The notes under the pieces were generated by a model. It had not been told where the DNA came from. It ran no database searches and saw only the letters and a list, made by a program, of their open reading frames with translations. The position numbers and the translations under genes were made by a program. Of a stretch of 64,000 bases of DNA, positions 17,872-30,116 are shown one piece after another. This DNA comes from Smaragdicoccus niigatensis DSM 44881 = NBRC 103563 (GTDB lineage Bacteria; Actinomycetota; Actinomycetes; Mycobacteriales; Mycobacteriaceae): positions 62,001 to 126,000 of the forward strand of contig NZ_AQXZ01000019.1 of assembly GCF_000380645.1 (NCBI RefSeq), read 5' to 3'. The first letter of the stretch is position 1. Every line of letters starts with the position of its first letter.

Positions 17872-19449
17872 TCAGTTCTTCGGGAACTTCAGCTTCGACA
17901 AGTCGATGCCCTCGAGTCCCGGCGGGAGTTCGTTGAGGCCCTTCGGCATGTTCGACAGGTCCGGGAATCCCGCCGGCATTCCGGGCATGCCACCCGGCAT
18001 CCCGGGGAAGCCCTGCGGCGAACGCGGAGCAGTCGGCCCGCGACCACCCTTCTTGCCCTTGCGGTTCTTGGCGTTCTTGCGGTTCGAACCACCGCGCGCG
18101 GCGCCCGGGAAGCCCATCTGACGGCCCATCTGGGTCATCATCTTGCGAGCTTCGAAGAACCGGTCGACGAGCTGGTTGACGTCGCTGACCTTGACGCCCG
18201 AACCGTTCGCGATGCGCACCCGGCGGGATGCGTTGATGATCTTCGGGTTGGCGCGCTCAGCGGGCGTCATACCGCGGATGATCGCCTGCACGCGGTCGAG
18301 TTGCTTGTCGTCGACGGCAGCGAGCGCGTCCTTCATCTGACCGGCGCCCGGAAGCATCTTGAGGATGTTTCCGATCGGACCCATCTTGCGGATCATCATC
18401 ATCTGCTCAAGGAAGTCCTCGAGAGTGAGCTCTCCGGAGCCGATCTTGGCCGCGGTGGCCATGGCCTGCTGCTCGTCGAAGTGCTGCTCGGCCTGCTCGA
18501 TGAGGGTGAGGAGGTCACCCATCCCGAGGATGCGGCTCGACATGCGCTCGGGGTGGAAGACGTCGAAGTCCTCGAGCTTCTCACCAGTCGAGGCGAACAT
18601 GATCGGCTCGCCGGTGACCTGACGGACGGACAGCGCGGCACCACCGCGGGCGTCGCCGTCGAGCTTGGTGAGCACGACACCGGTGAAGCCGACGCCGTCC
18701 TTGAAGGACTGCGCCGTGGTGACCGCATCCTGACCGATCATCGCGTCGAGGACGAACAGGATCTCGTCCGGGTCGACGGCGTCGCGGATGTCGGCGGCCT
18801 GCTTCATCAGCTCGGCATCGATACCGAGGCGGCCGGCCGTGTCGACGATGACCACGTCGTACTGCTTGTTGCGGGCCTCCGCGAGACCGTCGCGCGCCAC
18901 CTTGACCGGGTCGGCCGCCGAGACGCCGAGCGGGTTCTCACCACCGCCGACAGACGTGCCGGCGTGCGGCGCATAGGTCGGAACGCCGGCGCGCTCACCC
19001 ATTACCTGCAGCTGAGTGACCGCACCGGGGCGCTGGAGGTCGCACGCCACGAGCAGCGGCGTGTGCCCCTGGCCCTTGAGCCACTTCGCGAGCTTTCCGG
19101 CGAGGGTCGTCTTACCCGAACCCTGCAGACCGGCGAGCATGATGACGGTCGGCGGCTGCTTGGCGAGCTGGATACGGCGGGTCTCGCCGCCGAGGATCTC
19201 GATGAGCTCCTCGTTGACGATCTTGACGACCTGCTGCGCCGGATTCAGAGCACCGGAGACCTCGTGGCCCTTGGCCCGCTCTTTGATGCGGTTGATGAAC
19301 GACCGAACGACGGGCAGCGCAACGTCGGCGTCGAGCAGCGCGAGACGGATCTCTCGACATGTGGCATCGATGTCGGCGGGCGTCAGCCGGCCCTTACCGC
19401 GCAGATCGCGCAGCGCACCGGTCAACCGATCAGACAGGGATTCGAACAC
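17872..19449 (-). CDS. ffh: Signal recognition particle GTPase Ffh
   Basis: 525 aa SRP54. N domain (residues about 1-90), G domain with P-loop GLQGSGKTTLAGKLA, DTAGRLGIDAEL, TKLDGDARGGAALS, then the methionine-rich M domain (EQMMMIRKMGPIGNILKMLPG) that binds signal peptides and 4.5S RNA, and a Gly/Pro/Met-rich tail (GMPGGMPGMPAGFP). GTG start with AGGAG upstream. A cotranslational targeting factor working with FtsY, encoded 5.7 kb away. The 5' leader contains CCTACCC-GACCA-GGGTAGG (19476-19494), a perfect 7-bp inverted repeat. Confidence 0.98.
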   Translation of the reverse strand: MFESLSDRLTGALRDLRGKGRLTPADIDATCREIRLALLDADVALPVVRSFINRIKERAKGHEVSGALNPAQQVVKIVNEELIEILGGETRRIQLAKQPPTVIMLAGLQGSGKTTLAGKLAKWLKGQGHTPLLVACDLQRPGAVTQLQVMGERAGVPTYAPHAGTSVGGGENPLGVSAADPVKVARDGLAEARNKQYDVVIVDTAGRLGIDAELMKQAADIRDAVDPDEILFVLDAMIGQDAVTTAQSFKDGVGFTGVVLTKLDGDARGGAALSVRQVTGEPIMFASTGEKLEDFDVFHPERMSSRILGMGDLLTLIEQAEQHFDEQQAMATAAKIGSGELTLEDFLEQMMMIRKMGPIGNILKMLPGAGQMKDALAAVDDKQLDRVQAIIRGMTPAERANPKIINASRRVRIANGSGVKVSDVNQLVDRFFEARKMMTQMGRQMGFPGAARGGSNRKNAKNRKGKKGGRGPTAPRSPQGFPGMPGGMPGMPAGFPDLSNMPKGLNELPPGLEGIDLSKLKFPKN

Positions 19450-19544
19450 CGAAAAGCGCTCCTGGAGTCGTGAGTCCTACCCGACCAGGGTAGGCGAACA
19501 GCTGCCGAGGCCGCGAGGCGGTATGCCCTGACGACAGGAACCGA

Positions 19545-19718
19545 CTACGCGGAGAGGCGGTGATCCAGGTCGTACGAGAAGTCCGGACGTGCCGGCTCAG
19601 TCTCGGGGTTGCCGGCCTGCATGGCCAGGACTGCGGACACTCCACCGGCTGAGCCACTGGAGATAGCCATGAGCGCCATGACAACTGACTTGCTAGGCAC
19701 CCAACGCTTCGTGTTCAT
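19545..19718 (-). CDS. Possible small protein of 57 aa
   Basis: An ATG at 19718 (MNTKRWVPSKSVVMALMAIS) opens a 58-codon frame ending TAG at 19545, 95 bp upstream of ffh. A basic N-terminus precedes a moderately hydrophobic Ala/Ser/Val/Met stretch (about residues 10-33), then an acidic, Pro-containing tail (PETEPARPDFSYDLDH). That layout is compatible with a small membrane or exported protein. Shine-Dalgarno signal is weak (GGGTGCGA). Codon third positions look coding-like but the frame is short. No family recognised. Confidence 0.45.
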   Translation of the reverse strand: MNTKRWVPSKSVVMALMAISSGSAGGVSAVLAMQAGNPETEPARPDFSYDLDHRLSA

Positions 19719-19881
19719 TCGCACCCGTTACTGCTCGTAGCCCCCGACCGGACCACCCGCTGCCAGACCGATTTCACTGCGTTACCAATGATTTCGATCA
19801 CATAACAGCTGGCGTGACCGCAACGTTATCACCGCGGGCTGCGCGCGTGCACAGGCATTGAACCGCGACACGCCGCACGAT
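19719..19881. other. Intergenic region between glnD end and the 57-aa ORF
   Basis: 163 bp, comparatively AT-rich around 19770-19830. It contains a CRP-like half-palindrome (minus strand TGTGATCGAAATCATT, about 19787-19802) and presumably the promoter of the small ORF and/or ffh. No ORF or clear terminator is supported. Confidence 0.3.
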
Positions 19882-22792
<2,911 letters not shown>

Positions 22793-22822
22793 TTATCCCT
22801 TCGATGCTCTCGGTTCTCGGGC

Positions 22823-24181
22823 CTACGATACGTTCACGTAGTCGTAAGCGGTTTCTGCATGCTCAGCTTCGTCGATACCAATCGCCTCGTTCTCGTCACT
22901 GACACGCCAGCCGAGCGGCTTGAGAGCCAGGGCGATGACCGTGGTGAGGACTGCGGTGAAGATCAGCGCCGACAGGGCGATGACGATCTGGACAACCAGC
23001 TGCTTGTAGTCGTGACCGTAGAACAGACCGGTCGTGGTCGACAGGAAGCCGACCGAGACGGTGCCCCAGAGACCCGAAACCAGGTGGACGCCGACGACGT
23101 CGAGCGAGTCGTCGAAGTTGAACTTGGTCTTCAGGCCGACAGCCCATGCCGAAGCGACACCGGCGACGACACCGACAGCCAGCGAACCGACCGGCGAGAC
23201 CGCACCACACGACGGGGTGATGGCGACCAGACCAGCAACGGCGCCCGAAGCGGCACCGACGCTCGTGGCGTGACCGAAACGGATCTTCTCGTACAGGAGC
23301 CATCCGAGCATTGCGGCGGCGGTGGCAGCGGTGGTGTTGATCCACACCATGCCGGCGATGAGGTCAGCCTTACCCTCAGAACCGACGTTGAAGCCGTACC
23401 AACCGAACCACAGCAGCGCAGCGCCGAGCATGACGAACGGGATGTTGTGCGGGCGGAACGCAACCTTGCCCCAGCCCTTGCGCTTACCGACGATGAGCGC
23501 GAGAACCAGACCAGCCATACCGGCGTTGATGTGGACGACCGTTCCACCGGCGAAGTCGACCGGAGCAACAGAGGCAACGCCGTCGGTGGTACCGAACAGC
23601 TTGGCTGCGATGCCGTCCTTCGAGTTCGACAGCAGACCGCCACCCCACACCATGTGCGACAGCGGGAAGTAGATGAGCGTGGCCCACAGACCGCTGAAGA
23701 CCAGCCAGGTGCTGAACTTGACGCGCTCTGCGATCGAGCCGCTGATGAGGGCGACAGTGATGACCGCGAAGGTCAGCTGGAAGCCAACCCAGATGATGGC
23801 CGGGATGCCACCGAATCCACCCCAGACAACCGCGCTCTTGACGAGTGCGCCGTCAACCGTCACATCGCGGGTCTCGAGAAGCCCCGAGAGTCCCCACAGT
23901 GAGAACGGGTTGGAGAATACGCCGAAGTAATCGCTGTCACCGGTGTGTGCCGACGAGAACGACATCGAGTAACCCCACAGCACATAGATGACGCTGACGA
24001 CGCCCAGGGCGCCGAACGACATCATCATCATGTTGAGGACGGACTTCGATCGCGACAAGCCTCCGTAGAAGAAAGCAAGTCCCGGCGTCATCAGCAGAAC
24101 GAGTGCCGACGCCGTGATGATCCACGCGGTGTCGCCAGAGTCGAACGCTGAGAATGACGAATCAGGCAGTGCTAAAACCAC
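22823..24181 (-). CDS. amt: Ammonium transporter Amt
   Basis: 452 aa with about 11 transmembrane helices. The GTG start has a strong AGGAGGG. Family motifs: MTPGLAFFYGGLSRSKSVLNMMMMSF, VDFAGGTVVHINAGMAGLVLALI with the pore histidine, GAASGAVAGLVAITPSCG, and FGHD-like FYGHDYKQ near the end. The cytoplasmic C-tail is short. First gene of amt-glnB-glnD; the upstream region contains a GlnR-like box. Confidence 0.97.
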   Translation of the reverse strand: MVLALPDSSFSAFDSGDTAWIITASALVLLMTPGLAFFYGGLSRSKSVLNMMMMSFGALGVVSVIYVLWGYSMSFSSAHTGDSDYFGVFSNPFSLWGLSGLLETRDVTVDGALVKSAVVWGGFGGIPAIIWVGFQLTFAVITVALISGSIAERVKFSTWLVFSGLWATLIYFPLSHMVWGGGLLSNSKDGIAAKLFGTTDGVASVAPVDFAGGTVVHINAGMAGLVLALIVGKRKGWGKVAFRPHNIPFVMLGAALLWFGWYGFNVGSEGKADLIAGMVWINTTAATAAAMLGWLLYEKIRFGHATSVGAASGAVAGLVAITPSCGAVSPVGSLAVGVVAGVASAWAVGLKTKFNFDDSLDVVGVHLVSGLWGTVSVGFLSTTTGLFYGHDYKQLVVQIVIALSALIFTAVLTTVIALALKPLGWRVSDENEAIGIDEAEHAETAYDYVNVS

Positions 24182-24265
24182 TTATTACCCTCCTTTGAAC
24201 ACGCCGAGCATTCGACGTCATGGTCAAAGACTCAGGGGTGGAAGTTTCGTCCAAGGTTCTCGGCT

Positions 24266-24281
24266 GTTTCCACCCGGTTAA
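24266..24281 (-). promoter_or_regulatory. Putative GlnR box upstream of amt
   Basis: On the minus strand TTAAC-CGGGTG-GAAAC matches the actinobacterial GlnR consensus gTnAC-n6-GaAAC except at its first base, about 85 bp before the amt start. A second, poorer GAAAC-n6-GCAAC lies about 25-30 bp further upstream. GlnR induces amt-glnB-glnD under nitrogen limitation in related bacteria. The rest of the 24182-24426 gap shows nothing convincing. Confidence 0.45.
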
Positions 24282-24426
24282 CCATGATCGTCGGTTTGTT
24301 GCATCTGTGTTTCCTAATCCACAAGCGTCCCGTCGAACCCACGTGAGACATGCAGGTAGAAGGCTATTCCGCGCCTTAAGCGGACATCGCTTGGGTTTTC
24401 GGGTGATTCAAGCCAAATAAGATCAG

Positions 24427-25041
24427 CTAACCGGCCCGTTCCGCGATCTTGAGTGACGCTACTGGCAGACCCTGCGCAAACGCACGTTCGACAATTGCGA
24501 GCACGTCAAAGCGCAAATTGTCGGCAAACTTCGGGCTGTGAACCAGGCGATTGAAATACGTGACGACGCTCTCCGCGACCACGCTGTTGACCTTGCCGAC
24601 CCACGCCACGAGACGAGACGGGATATCGAGCGGCACCACCAACGCCTCGACATCTTCGCGACGGACGGTTTCGACATCCACGACGACAAACCCCGGGCTC
24701 TCGAGCAGCAATCGGAGTCGTGTGTGGGCAATAACCCGGATCTGGTATTCGACTTTCGCCGGCACCAATCCCGCACCGCGCAAGGCGACCTTCACCCGCA
24801 GGGCGACGGGGACGGTCAGATTCACGTCCCAATGCGGATCATCGCTACAGCGCGCACGCACGGTTCCGGGAACACCGCGCGCCGATGCGACCGCCAACCC
24901 GACGGGACCGACCGGCGTCGGGTCGACAGTGAAGCCGTCTCCGAGGACCTGATTGACCATTCGGGCGACCCGCTCGGGGGCCATCGCCGCACCGAGGATC
25001 GACCGCGCGAAGTCCGAGTGCGACATTTGTGCTGACGACAT
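24427..25041 (-). CDS. Conserved-looking protein of unknown function
   Basis: 204 aa from ATG 25041, preferred because GGAG lies 6 nt upstream; an ATG 12 nt earlier is also in frame. No signal peptide or membrane helix. It starts with a helical part (SHSDFARSILGAAMAPERVARMVNQVLG), then beta-rich segments with alternating hydrophobics (VALRVKVALRGAGLVPAKVEYQIRVIAHTRLRLLLES) and ends helical. The beta part vaguely resembles lipid-binding (TULIP/LmeA-like) or immunity-type folds but I would not assign one. It lies between ftsY and the amt operon on the same strand. Confidence 0.75.
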   Translation of the reverse strand: MSSAQMSHSDFARSILGAAMAPERVARMVNQVLGDGFTVDPTPVGPVGLAVASARGVPGTVRARCSDDPHWDVNLTVPVALRVKVALRGAGLVPAKVEYQIRVIAHTRLRLLLESPGFVVVDVETVRREDVEALVVPLDIPSRLVAWVGKVNSVVAESVVTYFNRLVHSPKFADNLRFDVLAIVERAFAQGLPVASLKIAERAG

Positions 25042-25134
25042 CCAGCTCTCCATTCCACACCGTTGTGGGATGAGGCTGAAGCTACTCCGCGACCGGACCC
25101 GAGTTCTTCAAACCCGCGAGCCAGTTACCGAAAA

Positions 25135-26496
25135 TCAACCGAGTAACGCGTCCACGAACGCCGAGGGCACGAACGGCGCGAGGTCGTCCGCACCTTCGCC
25201 AAGTCCGACGAGCTTCACCGGCACACCCAGCTCGTGCTGGACCTGGAACACGATTCCGCCCTTGGCGGTGCCGTCGAGCTTTGTCAGCACGACACCGGAG
25301 ATGTCGACGACGTCGGCGAACACCCGAGCCTGCATGAGACCGTTCTGACCGATCGTGGCGTCGAGGACGAGAAGGACCTCGTCGACGATCGCACGCTTCT
25401 CGATGACGCGCTTGACCTTGCCCAGCTCGTCCATGAGCCCGGTCTTCGTGTGCAGCCGGCCGGCGGTGTCGATGAGGACACAGTCGACGCCCTGCTCGAT
25501 GCCCTTGGTGACCGCGTCGTAGGCGATCGCCGCGGGGTCACCGCCTTCCTTGCCGCGCACGGTGTCCGCACCGACGCGTTCGCCCCAGGTCTGCAGCTGG
25601 TCGGCAGCGGCGGCCCGGAACGTGTCTGCGGCGCCGAGCAGAACCCGGCGGCCATCAGCGACGAGGACGCGGGCCAGCTTGCCGGTCGTCGTGGTCTTTC
25701 CGGTGCCGTTGACGCCGACGACCAACACGATGGACGGATGATCCGCGTGCGGGAGCGCGCGCACTGCCCGGTCGAGCTCGGGGTGCAGCGCCTCCACCAG
25801 GACTTCCTTGAGGAGCGCGCGGGCCTGCGCCGAGGTACGAACGCCGCGGGCGGCCATCTGCTCACGCAGCTTCTCGACGACCTGCATCGTCACGGCGGTG
25901 CCGAGGTCGGCGATGAGAAGGGTGTCTTCGACTTCCTCCCACGAGTCCTCGTCGAGGTCGCCACCGCCGAGAAGTCCGAGAAGGCTCTTTCCGACCGCGT
26001 TCTGCGAACGCGAGAGGCGACCGCGCAAACGGTCCAAGCGCCCCTCGGTGGGCTCGATCTCCTCGATGGCCGGAGCGGTCTCGAAGTCTTCCGGTTCAAT
26101 CGTGGTGCTCGGCGCCGAGACCGGCTCGGCGAGTTCCTCGAGCGTGATCTCGTGGATCTCACGCTTGTGCTCGACCGGAGCCTTGCGCTCAACCGGAGCC
26201 TCGGGCTTAACGGGAGCTTCGGGCTCGACTGGAGTCTCGACGACGGCTGCGGGTTCGGCAGGAGCCTCGACAACGGGCTCAGGTTCCGGTCGCCGCTTGG
26301 GCAGCGTGGCGGTTCCAGAACCTTCACTGAACGAGAAACCACTGCCCGCCTGGTACTTCGCCGGCTTCTCGATCTCGGGCTTCTCCGGCGCGACCAGAGA
26401 GATCCGGCCCTTGCGGTAGCGGACGAACCCGACGATGAGCACCGTCAATAGCGCCGCGACGACGAGAGCGATGATCAGCCACGTTTGCGTTGTCAC
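25135..26496 (-). CDS. ftsY: SRP receptor FtsY
   Basis: 453 aa from GTG 26496 (VTTQTWLIIALVVAALLTVL), which places a transmembrane helix at residues 5-27 as in mycobacterial FtsY; a GTG at 26538 overlapping the smc stop would add 14 polar residues. An acidic, Pro/Glu/Ala/Val-repetitive A region follows (PVEPEAPVKPEAPVERKAPV). The NG domain has GVNGTGKTTTTGKLA, DTFRAAAADQL, DTAGRLHTKTGLMDEL and TKLDGTAKGGIVF. Receptor for Ffh-ribosome complexes at the membrane. Directly downstream of smc, probably cotranscribed. Confidence 0.97.
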   Translation of the reverse strand: MTTQTWLIIALVVAALLTVLIVGFVRYRKGRISLVAPEKPEIEKPAKYQAGSGFSFSEGSGTATLPKRRPEPEPVVEAPAEPAAVVETPVEPEAPVKPEAPVERKAPVEHKREIHEITLEELAEPVSAPSTTIEPEDFETAPAIEEIEPTEGRLDRLRGRLSRSQNAVGKSLLGLLGGGDLDEDSWEEVEDTLLIADLGTAVTMQVVEKLREQMAARGVRTSAQARALLKEVLVEALHPELDRAVRALPHADHPSIVLVVGVNGTGKTTTTGKLARVLVADGRRVLLGAADTFRAAAADQLQTWGERVGADTVRGKEGGDPAAIAYDAVTKGIEQGVDCVLIDTAGRLHTKTGLMDELGKVKRVIEKRAIVDEVLLVLDATIGQNGLMQARVFADVVDISGVVLTKLDGTAKGGIVFQVQHELGVPVKLVGLGEGADDLAPFVPSAFVDALLG

Positions 26497-26534
26497 GTCA
26501 GCTATCCAACCATCCCGTCCGATTTCCGGCCCGT

Positions 26535-29500
26535 TCACACCCGTTCGTCGCGCGCCAATCGCTGCGAGATGACGGTCGTGATGCCGTCGCCGCGCATCGA
26601 TACGCCATATAGCGCGTCGGCGACTTCCATCGTCGGCTTCTGGTGCGTGATGACGATGAGCTGCGATTTCTCGCGCAGTTGCTCGAACAGGGCGATCAGT
26701 CGACGCAGGTTCGTGTCGTCGAGGGCCGCTTCGACCTCGTCCATGACATAGAACGGCGAAGGCCGCGCGCGGAAGATCGCCACGAGGAATGCGACGGCGG
26801 TCAGGGACTTCTCGCCACCCGACAGCAGCGACAACCGCTTGACCTTCTTGCCCGGCGGCCGAGCCTCGACCTCGATACCCGTGGTCAGCATGTCGCTGGG
26901 GTCGGTGAGCACGAGCCGGCCTTCGCCCCCGGGGAACAGCGTCGTGAAGACGGTCCCGAATTCGGCTTCGACGTCCGTGTACGCCTCGGTGAACAGCTGC
27001 AGAATCCGCGCATCGACATCACTGACGACGTCGAGCAGGTCCTTGCGTGCCTTCTTCACGTCCTCGAGCTGCGTCGACAGGAAGTTATACCGCTCTTCGA
27101 GCGCCGCGAACTCCTCGAGGGCGAGCGGGTTCACCTTGCCCAGCACCTGCAGATCCGCAGCCGCACGTTTGGCCCGGCGCTCCTGCTCCGCGCGGTTGAA
27201 CTTCATCGGCTGGGGAGCCGAGACCATCTCTCCCCTCTCCTTCGCCGCTTCGTACTCGGCGATCTCGAGTGGAGTCGGCGGCAGTTCGACGTCCGGGCCG
27301 TACTCGGCGACCAGATCGTCCAGGCCGATGCCGAACTGGTCGGAGATCGACGATTCGAGTGTCTCGACCCGCAGCGCTATCTGCGTCCGTGCGAGTTCGT
27401 CGCGATGCGCGGAGTCCGTCAATGCGGCGCGGCGGGAGGTCAGCGTCGAGACCAGCTTCTCGGCATCCGAATGCAACCTGGTCAGCTCGGCGCGCTTGGC
27501 GTCCAGCACGTCCCGCTCGCTGGTCGCGGAGGCGAGCAACGCCGATACCCGCGCGGCGAGCTGTCCGCCGTAGTCCACGACAGCCTGCGCGGACTCGGCC
27601 GCGGCACGGCGCGAACGCTGCGCGTGCTCGGCACGGGCCCGCGCCGAACGCTCCGCCTGCGCCTGCCGGCGGAGGCCGTCTGCCTTGCCCCGGATGGCAC
27701 TCGCGCGTTCTTCGGCGGTTCGAACAGCCAGCCGCGCGTCGAGTTCGGCCGACCGGGCGGCGGACAGCGCAGCAACCGCGTCGTCGCGCTGCGCGAGCGC
27801 TTCCTCGGCGACCGCCGACGACTCGGGCGCTGCTTGCTCCGCGCGGACTTCGAGCGTCGCGGCCAGCGCCGCGAGTTCGGCGAGCACACGCGAACGATGG
27901 TTTTCGACCTCATCTCGCCGCGATTCCAGCCGGGACACTTCCGCGGCCGCGAGCTCGGCCGCGTTTCGCAGGCGCGACACCTCATGCTCCGCGGCGGTCG
28001 CGACGCGCTGATGCTCACGGATCGCCGCTTGCGTGGAGTCGACGGTTTCCCGGAGGTCGACCTGGTCCGAATGCGCCTGCGCCAGCTCGGCAGCCAGACT
28101 CTTCGCGTGCTGCTCCGCGGCGCGCAGGGCCCGCCGTGCCGCCTCGACCGACTCGCGGACCTCGATCGGACTCGCAGCCCGGTCCGAGCCGCCGCGAACC
28201 CAACCAGCACCGACCACGTCACCGGCTTTGGTTACCGCGCGCACGCGGGGATCGGCCGAGACAGCGTCGATTGCCGAAGCCAAGTCATCGGCGACGACGA
28301 CATCACCAAGCAGAGCCTCTAGAGTGCCCGACAACTCCGCCGGACATCGAATTTCATCGAGCAGCCGGTGACTGCCGGATTCTGACAACGCTCCGCTCGC
28401 CGCCGGGAAGGCAATGACCGCGCGTCCGGCTTCGGCCTTACGCAGGGCACCGATGGCGTTCTCCGCCGAGTTCGCGCCGTCCGCGACCATCGCGTCCGCC
28501 GCTGTCCCTAGCGCCGCGGCCACGGCGGCGGCATAACCGTCCGAGATGTCGAGTTGGTCGGAGAGAAGTCCGTCGACACCCTCGACCGGGTTCCGCGCGA
28601 GCCATTTCGCTGCGTCCCGCGGAGCCATTCCGACTGCGAGCGCATCGACCCGCGCGTGCAGCGACGCCACTTCGTGGCTCGCCTTTCGCTCCCGATCGCG
28701 CAGGACGGCGACTCGATCCTTGACCACGCGGAGTTCGGCGACCGCAGCGTCGTACTCCTGGCTCAGGTCGACGGAGTTGTCACCTTCGTCATCGGCGACA
28801 TAGGCAGCGTCGTACGCGGTCTGCGCAGTCTCGGCACGCTCACCAGCCTCCTCGATCGAGGCGACCAGCCGGTCGAGTTCACCCTCCATCGCGGCCGCGC
28901 GAGCACGCAGCGAGTCGACCTGGCCCTCCAAACGGACGAACTCTTCCCGTCGATCCGCCTGGGCTCGGATCGCGGCGACATGCGCACGCTCGGCGTCCCG
29001 CGCGATCCGTTCGGCATCGGCGAGGTTCTCGGCAACGGCGGCGAGCGCCTCGCGCGCGACGTCAACCGCCTCCTGAAGCGCTTCCTCCTGCATTGCGGCG
29101 CGATCCGCGGCCGCCTCGAGTTCATCGGGGTCCGGACCGCTCGTCGCCACCGCAGGCTGCGACAGATGCCGCACCCGCTCAGACGCAACGCGGACCGTCG
29201 CGTCGAGCCGGTCGGTGAGGGTCCTCAACCGCGTGGCGAGCGCCGCGGCCTGATCCGACCTCGGAACCACGCTTTCGAGCTGATCCGCCGACAGCATCAA
29301 TTGCTCGGACGCGGACGTGAGCTGTGCGTCGATCTCTGCCTGCTGCTCGCGAATCACCGACTCGCGCTCTTCATGGCCCGCGAGTTCCCTGCGTCGTTCG
29401 ACGAGATCGTCCGCGGCAAGCCGCAGCCGGGCGTCGCGGAGATCCGCCTGAATCGTTTGGGCCCGCCGAGCGACCTCGGCTTGTCGTCCCAGCGGCTTGA

Positions 29501-30104
29501 GCTGGCGGCGGAGTTCGGCGGTGAGGTCGGTCAGCCGGTTGAGATTGGCAGCCATCGCGTCGAGCTTGCGGACGGCCTTCTCTTTGCGCCGCCGGTGCTT
29601 GAGCACGCCCGCGGCTTCCTCGATGAATGCTCGCCGCTCTTCGGGCCGCGATTCGAGGATCGCGGACAGCTGCCCCTGCCCGACGATGACGTGCATCTCG
29701 CGACCGATGCCGGAGTCGCTCAACAACTCCTGAATGTCGAGCAGGCGACAGCTGTTGCCGTTGATCTCGTACTCGCCAGCACCGTCGCGGAACATCCGGC
29801 GAGTGATCGAGACCTCGGTGTACTCGATGGGCAGAGCGCCATCGGAGTTGTCGATCGTGAGGGTGACCTCGGCGCGGCCCAGCGGGGCGCGGCCAGCGGT
29901 TCCCGCGAAGATGACGTCGGCCATCTTCCCGCCGCGCAGCGCTTTGGCGCCCTGCTCCCCCATGACCCATGTCAACGCGTCGACGACGTTGGACTTACCG
30001 GAACCGTTCGGTCCGACGACGCACGTGATGCCCGGTTCGAATCGAAGAGTCGTCGACGAGGCGAAGGACTTGAAGCCCTTCAGCGTCAGACTCTTGAGGT
30101 GCAT
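26535..30104 (-). CDS. smc: Chromosome segregation ATPase SMC
   Basis: 1189 aa, normal length. N-terminal MHLKSLTLKGFKSFASSTTL with Walker A GPNGSGKSNV (about 31-40), coiled coil, hinge near 500-630 (VDGLLSDQLDISDGYAAAV ... DVVGAGWVRGGSD), return coiled coil, and C-terminal signature LLSGGEKSLTAVAFL and Walker B PFYVMDEVEAALDD. Condensin core that works with ScpA/ScpB (not here). It follows the DUF350 gene by 12 bp, so it may be read from the acyP/osmC side promoter, and precedes ftsY. Confidence 0.98.
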   Translation of the reverse strand: MHLKSLTLKGFKSFASSTTLRFEPGITCVVGPNGSGKSNVVDALTWVMGEQGAKALRGGKMADVIFAGTAGRAPLGRAEVTLTIDNSDGALPIEYTEVSITRRMFRDGAGEYEINGNSCRLLDIQELLSDSGIGREMHVIVGQGQLSAILESRPEERRAFIEEAAGVLKHRRRKEKAVRKLDAMAANLNRLTDLTAELRRQLKPLGRQAEVARRAQTIQADLRDARLRLAADDLVERRRELAGHEERESVIREQQAEIDAQLTSASEQLMLSADQLESVVPRSDQAAALATRLRTLTDRLDATVRVASERVRHLSQPAVATSGPDPDELEAAADRAAMQEEALQEAVDVAREALAAVAENLADAERIARDAERAHVAAIRAQADRREEFVRLEGQVDSLRARAAAMEGELDRLVASIEEAGERAETAQTAYDAAYVADDEGDNSVDLSQEYDAAVAELRVVKDRVAVLRDRERKASHEVASLHARVDALAVGMAPRDAAKWLARNPVEGVDGLLSDQLDISDGYAAAVAAALGTAADAMVADGANSAENAIGALRKAEAGRAVIAFPAASGALSESGSHRLLDEIRCPAELSGTLEALLGDVVVADDLASAIDAVSADPRVRAVTKAGDVVGAGWVRGGSDRAASPIEVRESVEAARRALRAAEQHAKSLAAELAQAHSDQVDLRETVDSTQAAIREHQRVATAAEHEVSRLRNAAELAAAEVSRLESRRDEVENHRSRVLAELAALAATLEVRAEQAAPESSAVAEEALAQRDDAVAALSAARSAELDARLAVRTAEERASAIRGKADGLRRQAQAERSARARAEHAQRSRRAAAESAQAVVDYGGQLAARVSALLASATSERDVLDAKRAELTRLHSDAEKLVSTLTSRRAALTDSAHRDELARTQIALRVETLESSISDQFGIGLDDLVAEYGPDVELPPTPLEIAEYEAAKERGEMVSAPQPMKFNRAEQERRAKRAAADLQVLGKVNPLALEEFAALEERYNFLSTQLEDVKKARKDLLDVVSDVDARILQLFTEAYTDVEAEFGTVFTTLFPGGEGRLVLTDPSDMLTTGIEVEARPPGKKVKRLSLLSGGEKSLTAVAFLVAIFRARPSPFYVMDEVEAALDDTNLRRLIALFEQLREKSQLIVITHQKPTMEVADALYGVSMRGDGITTVISQRLARDERV

Positions 30105-30116
30105 CTACGTGGAGAT

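Noticed and set aside
19787-19802. CRP-like site TGTGA-n6-TCATT
   Set aside because: Only one good half-site; too weak to list as a binding site, mentioned only in the gap description.
24220-24420. 66-codon plus-strand ORF in the amt upstream region
   Set aside because: No ribosome site, mixed composition and overlap with the presumed amt promoter; no reason to call it a gene.
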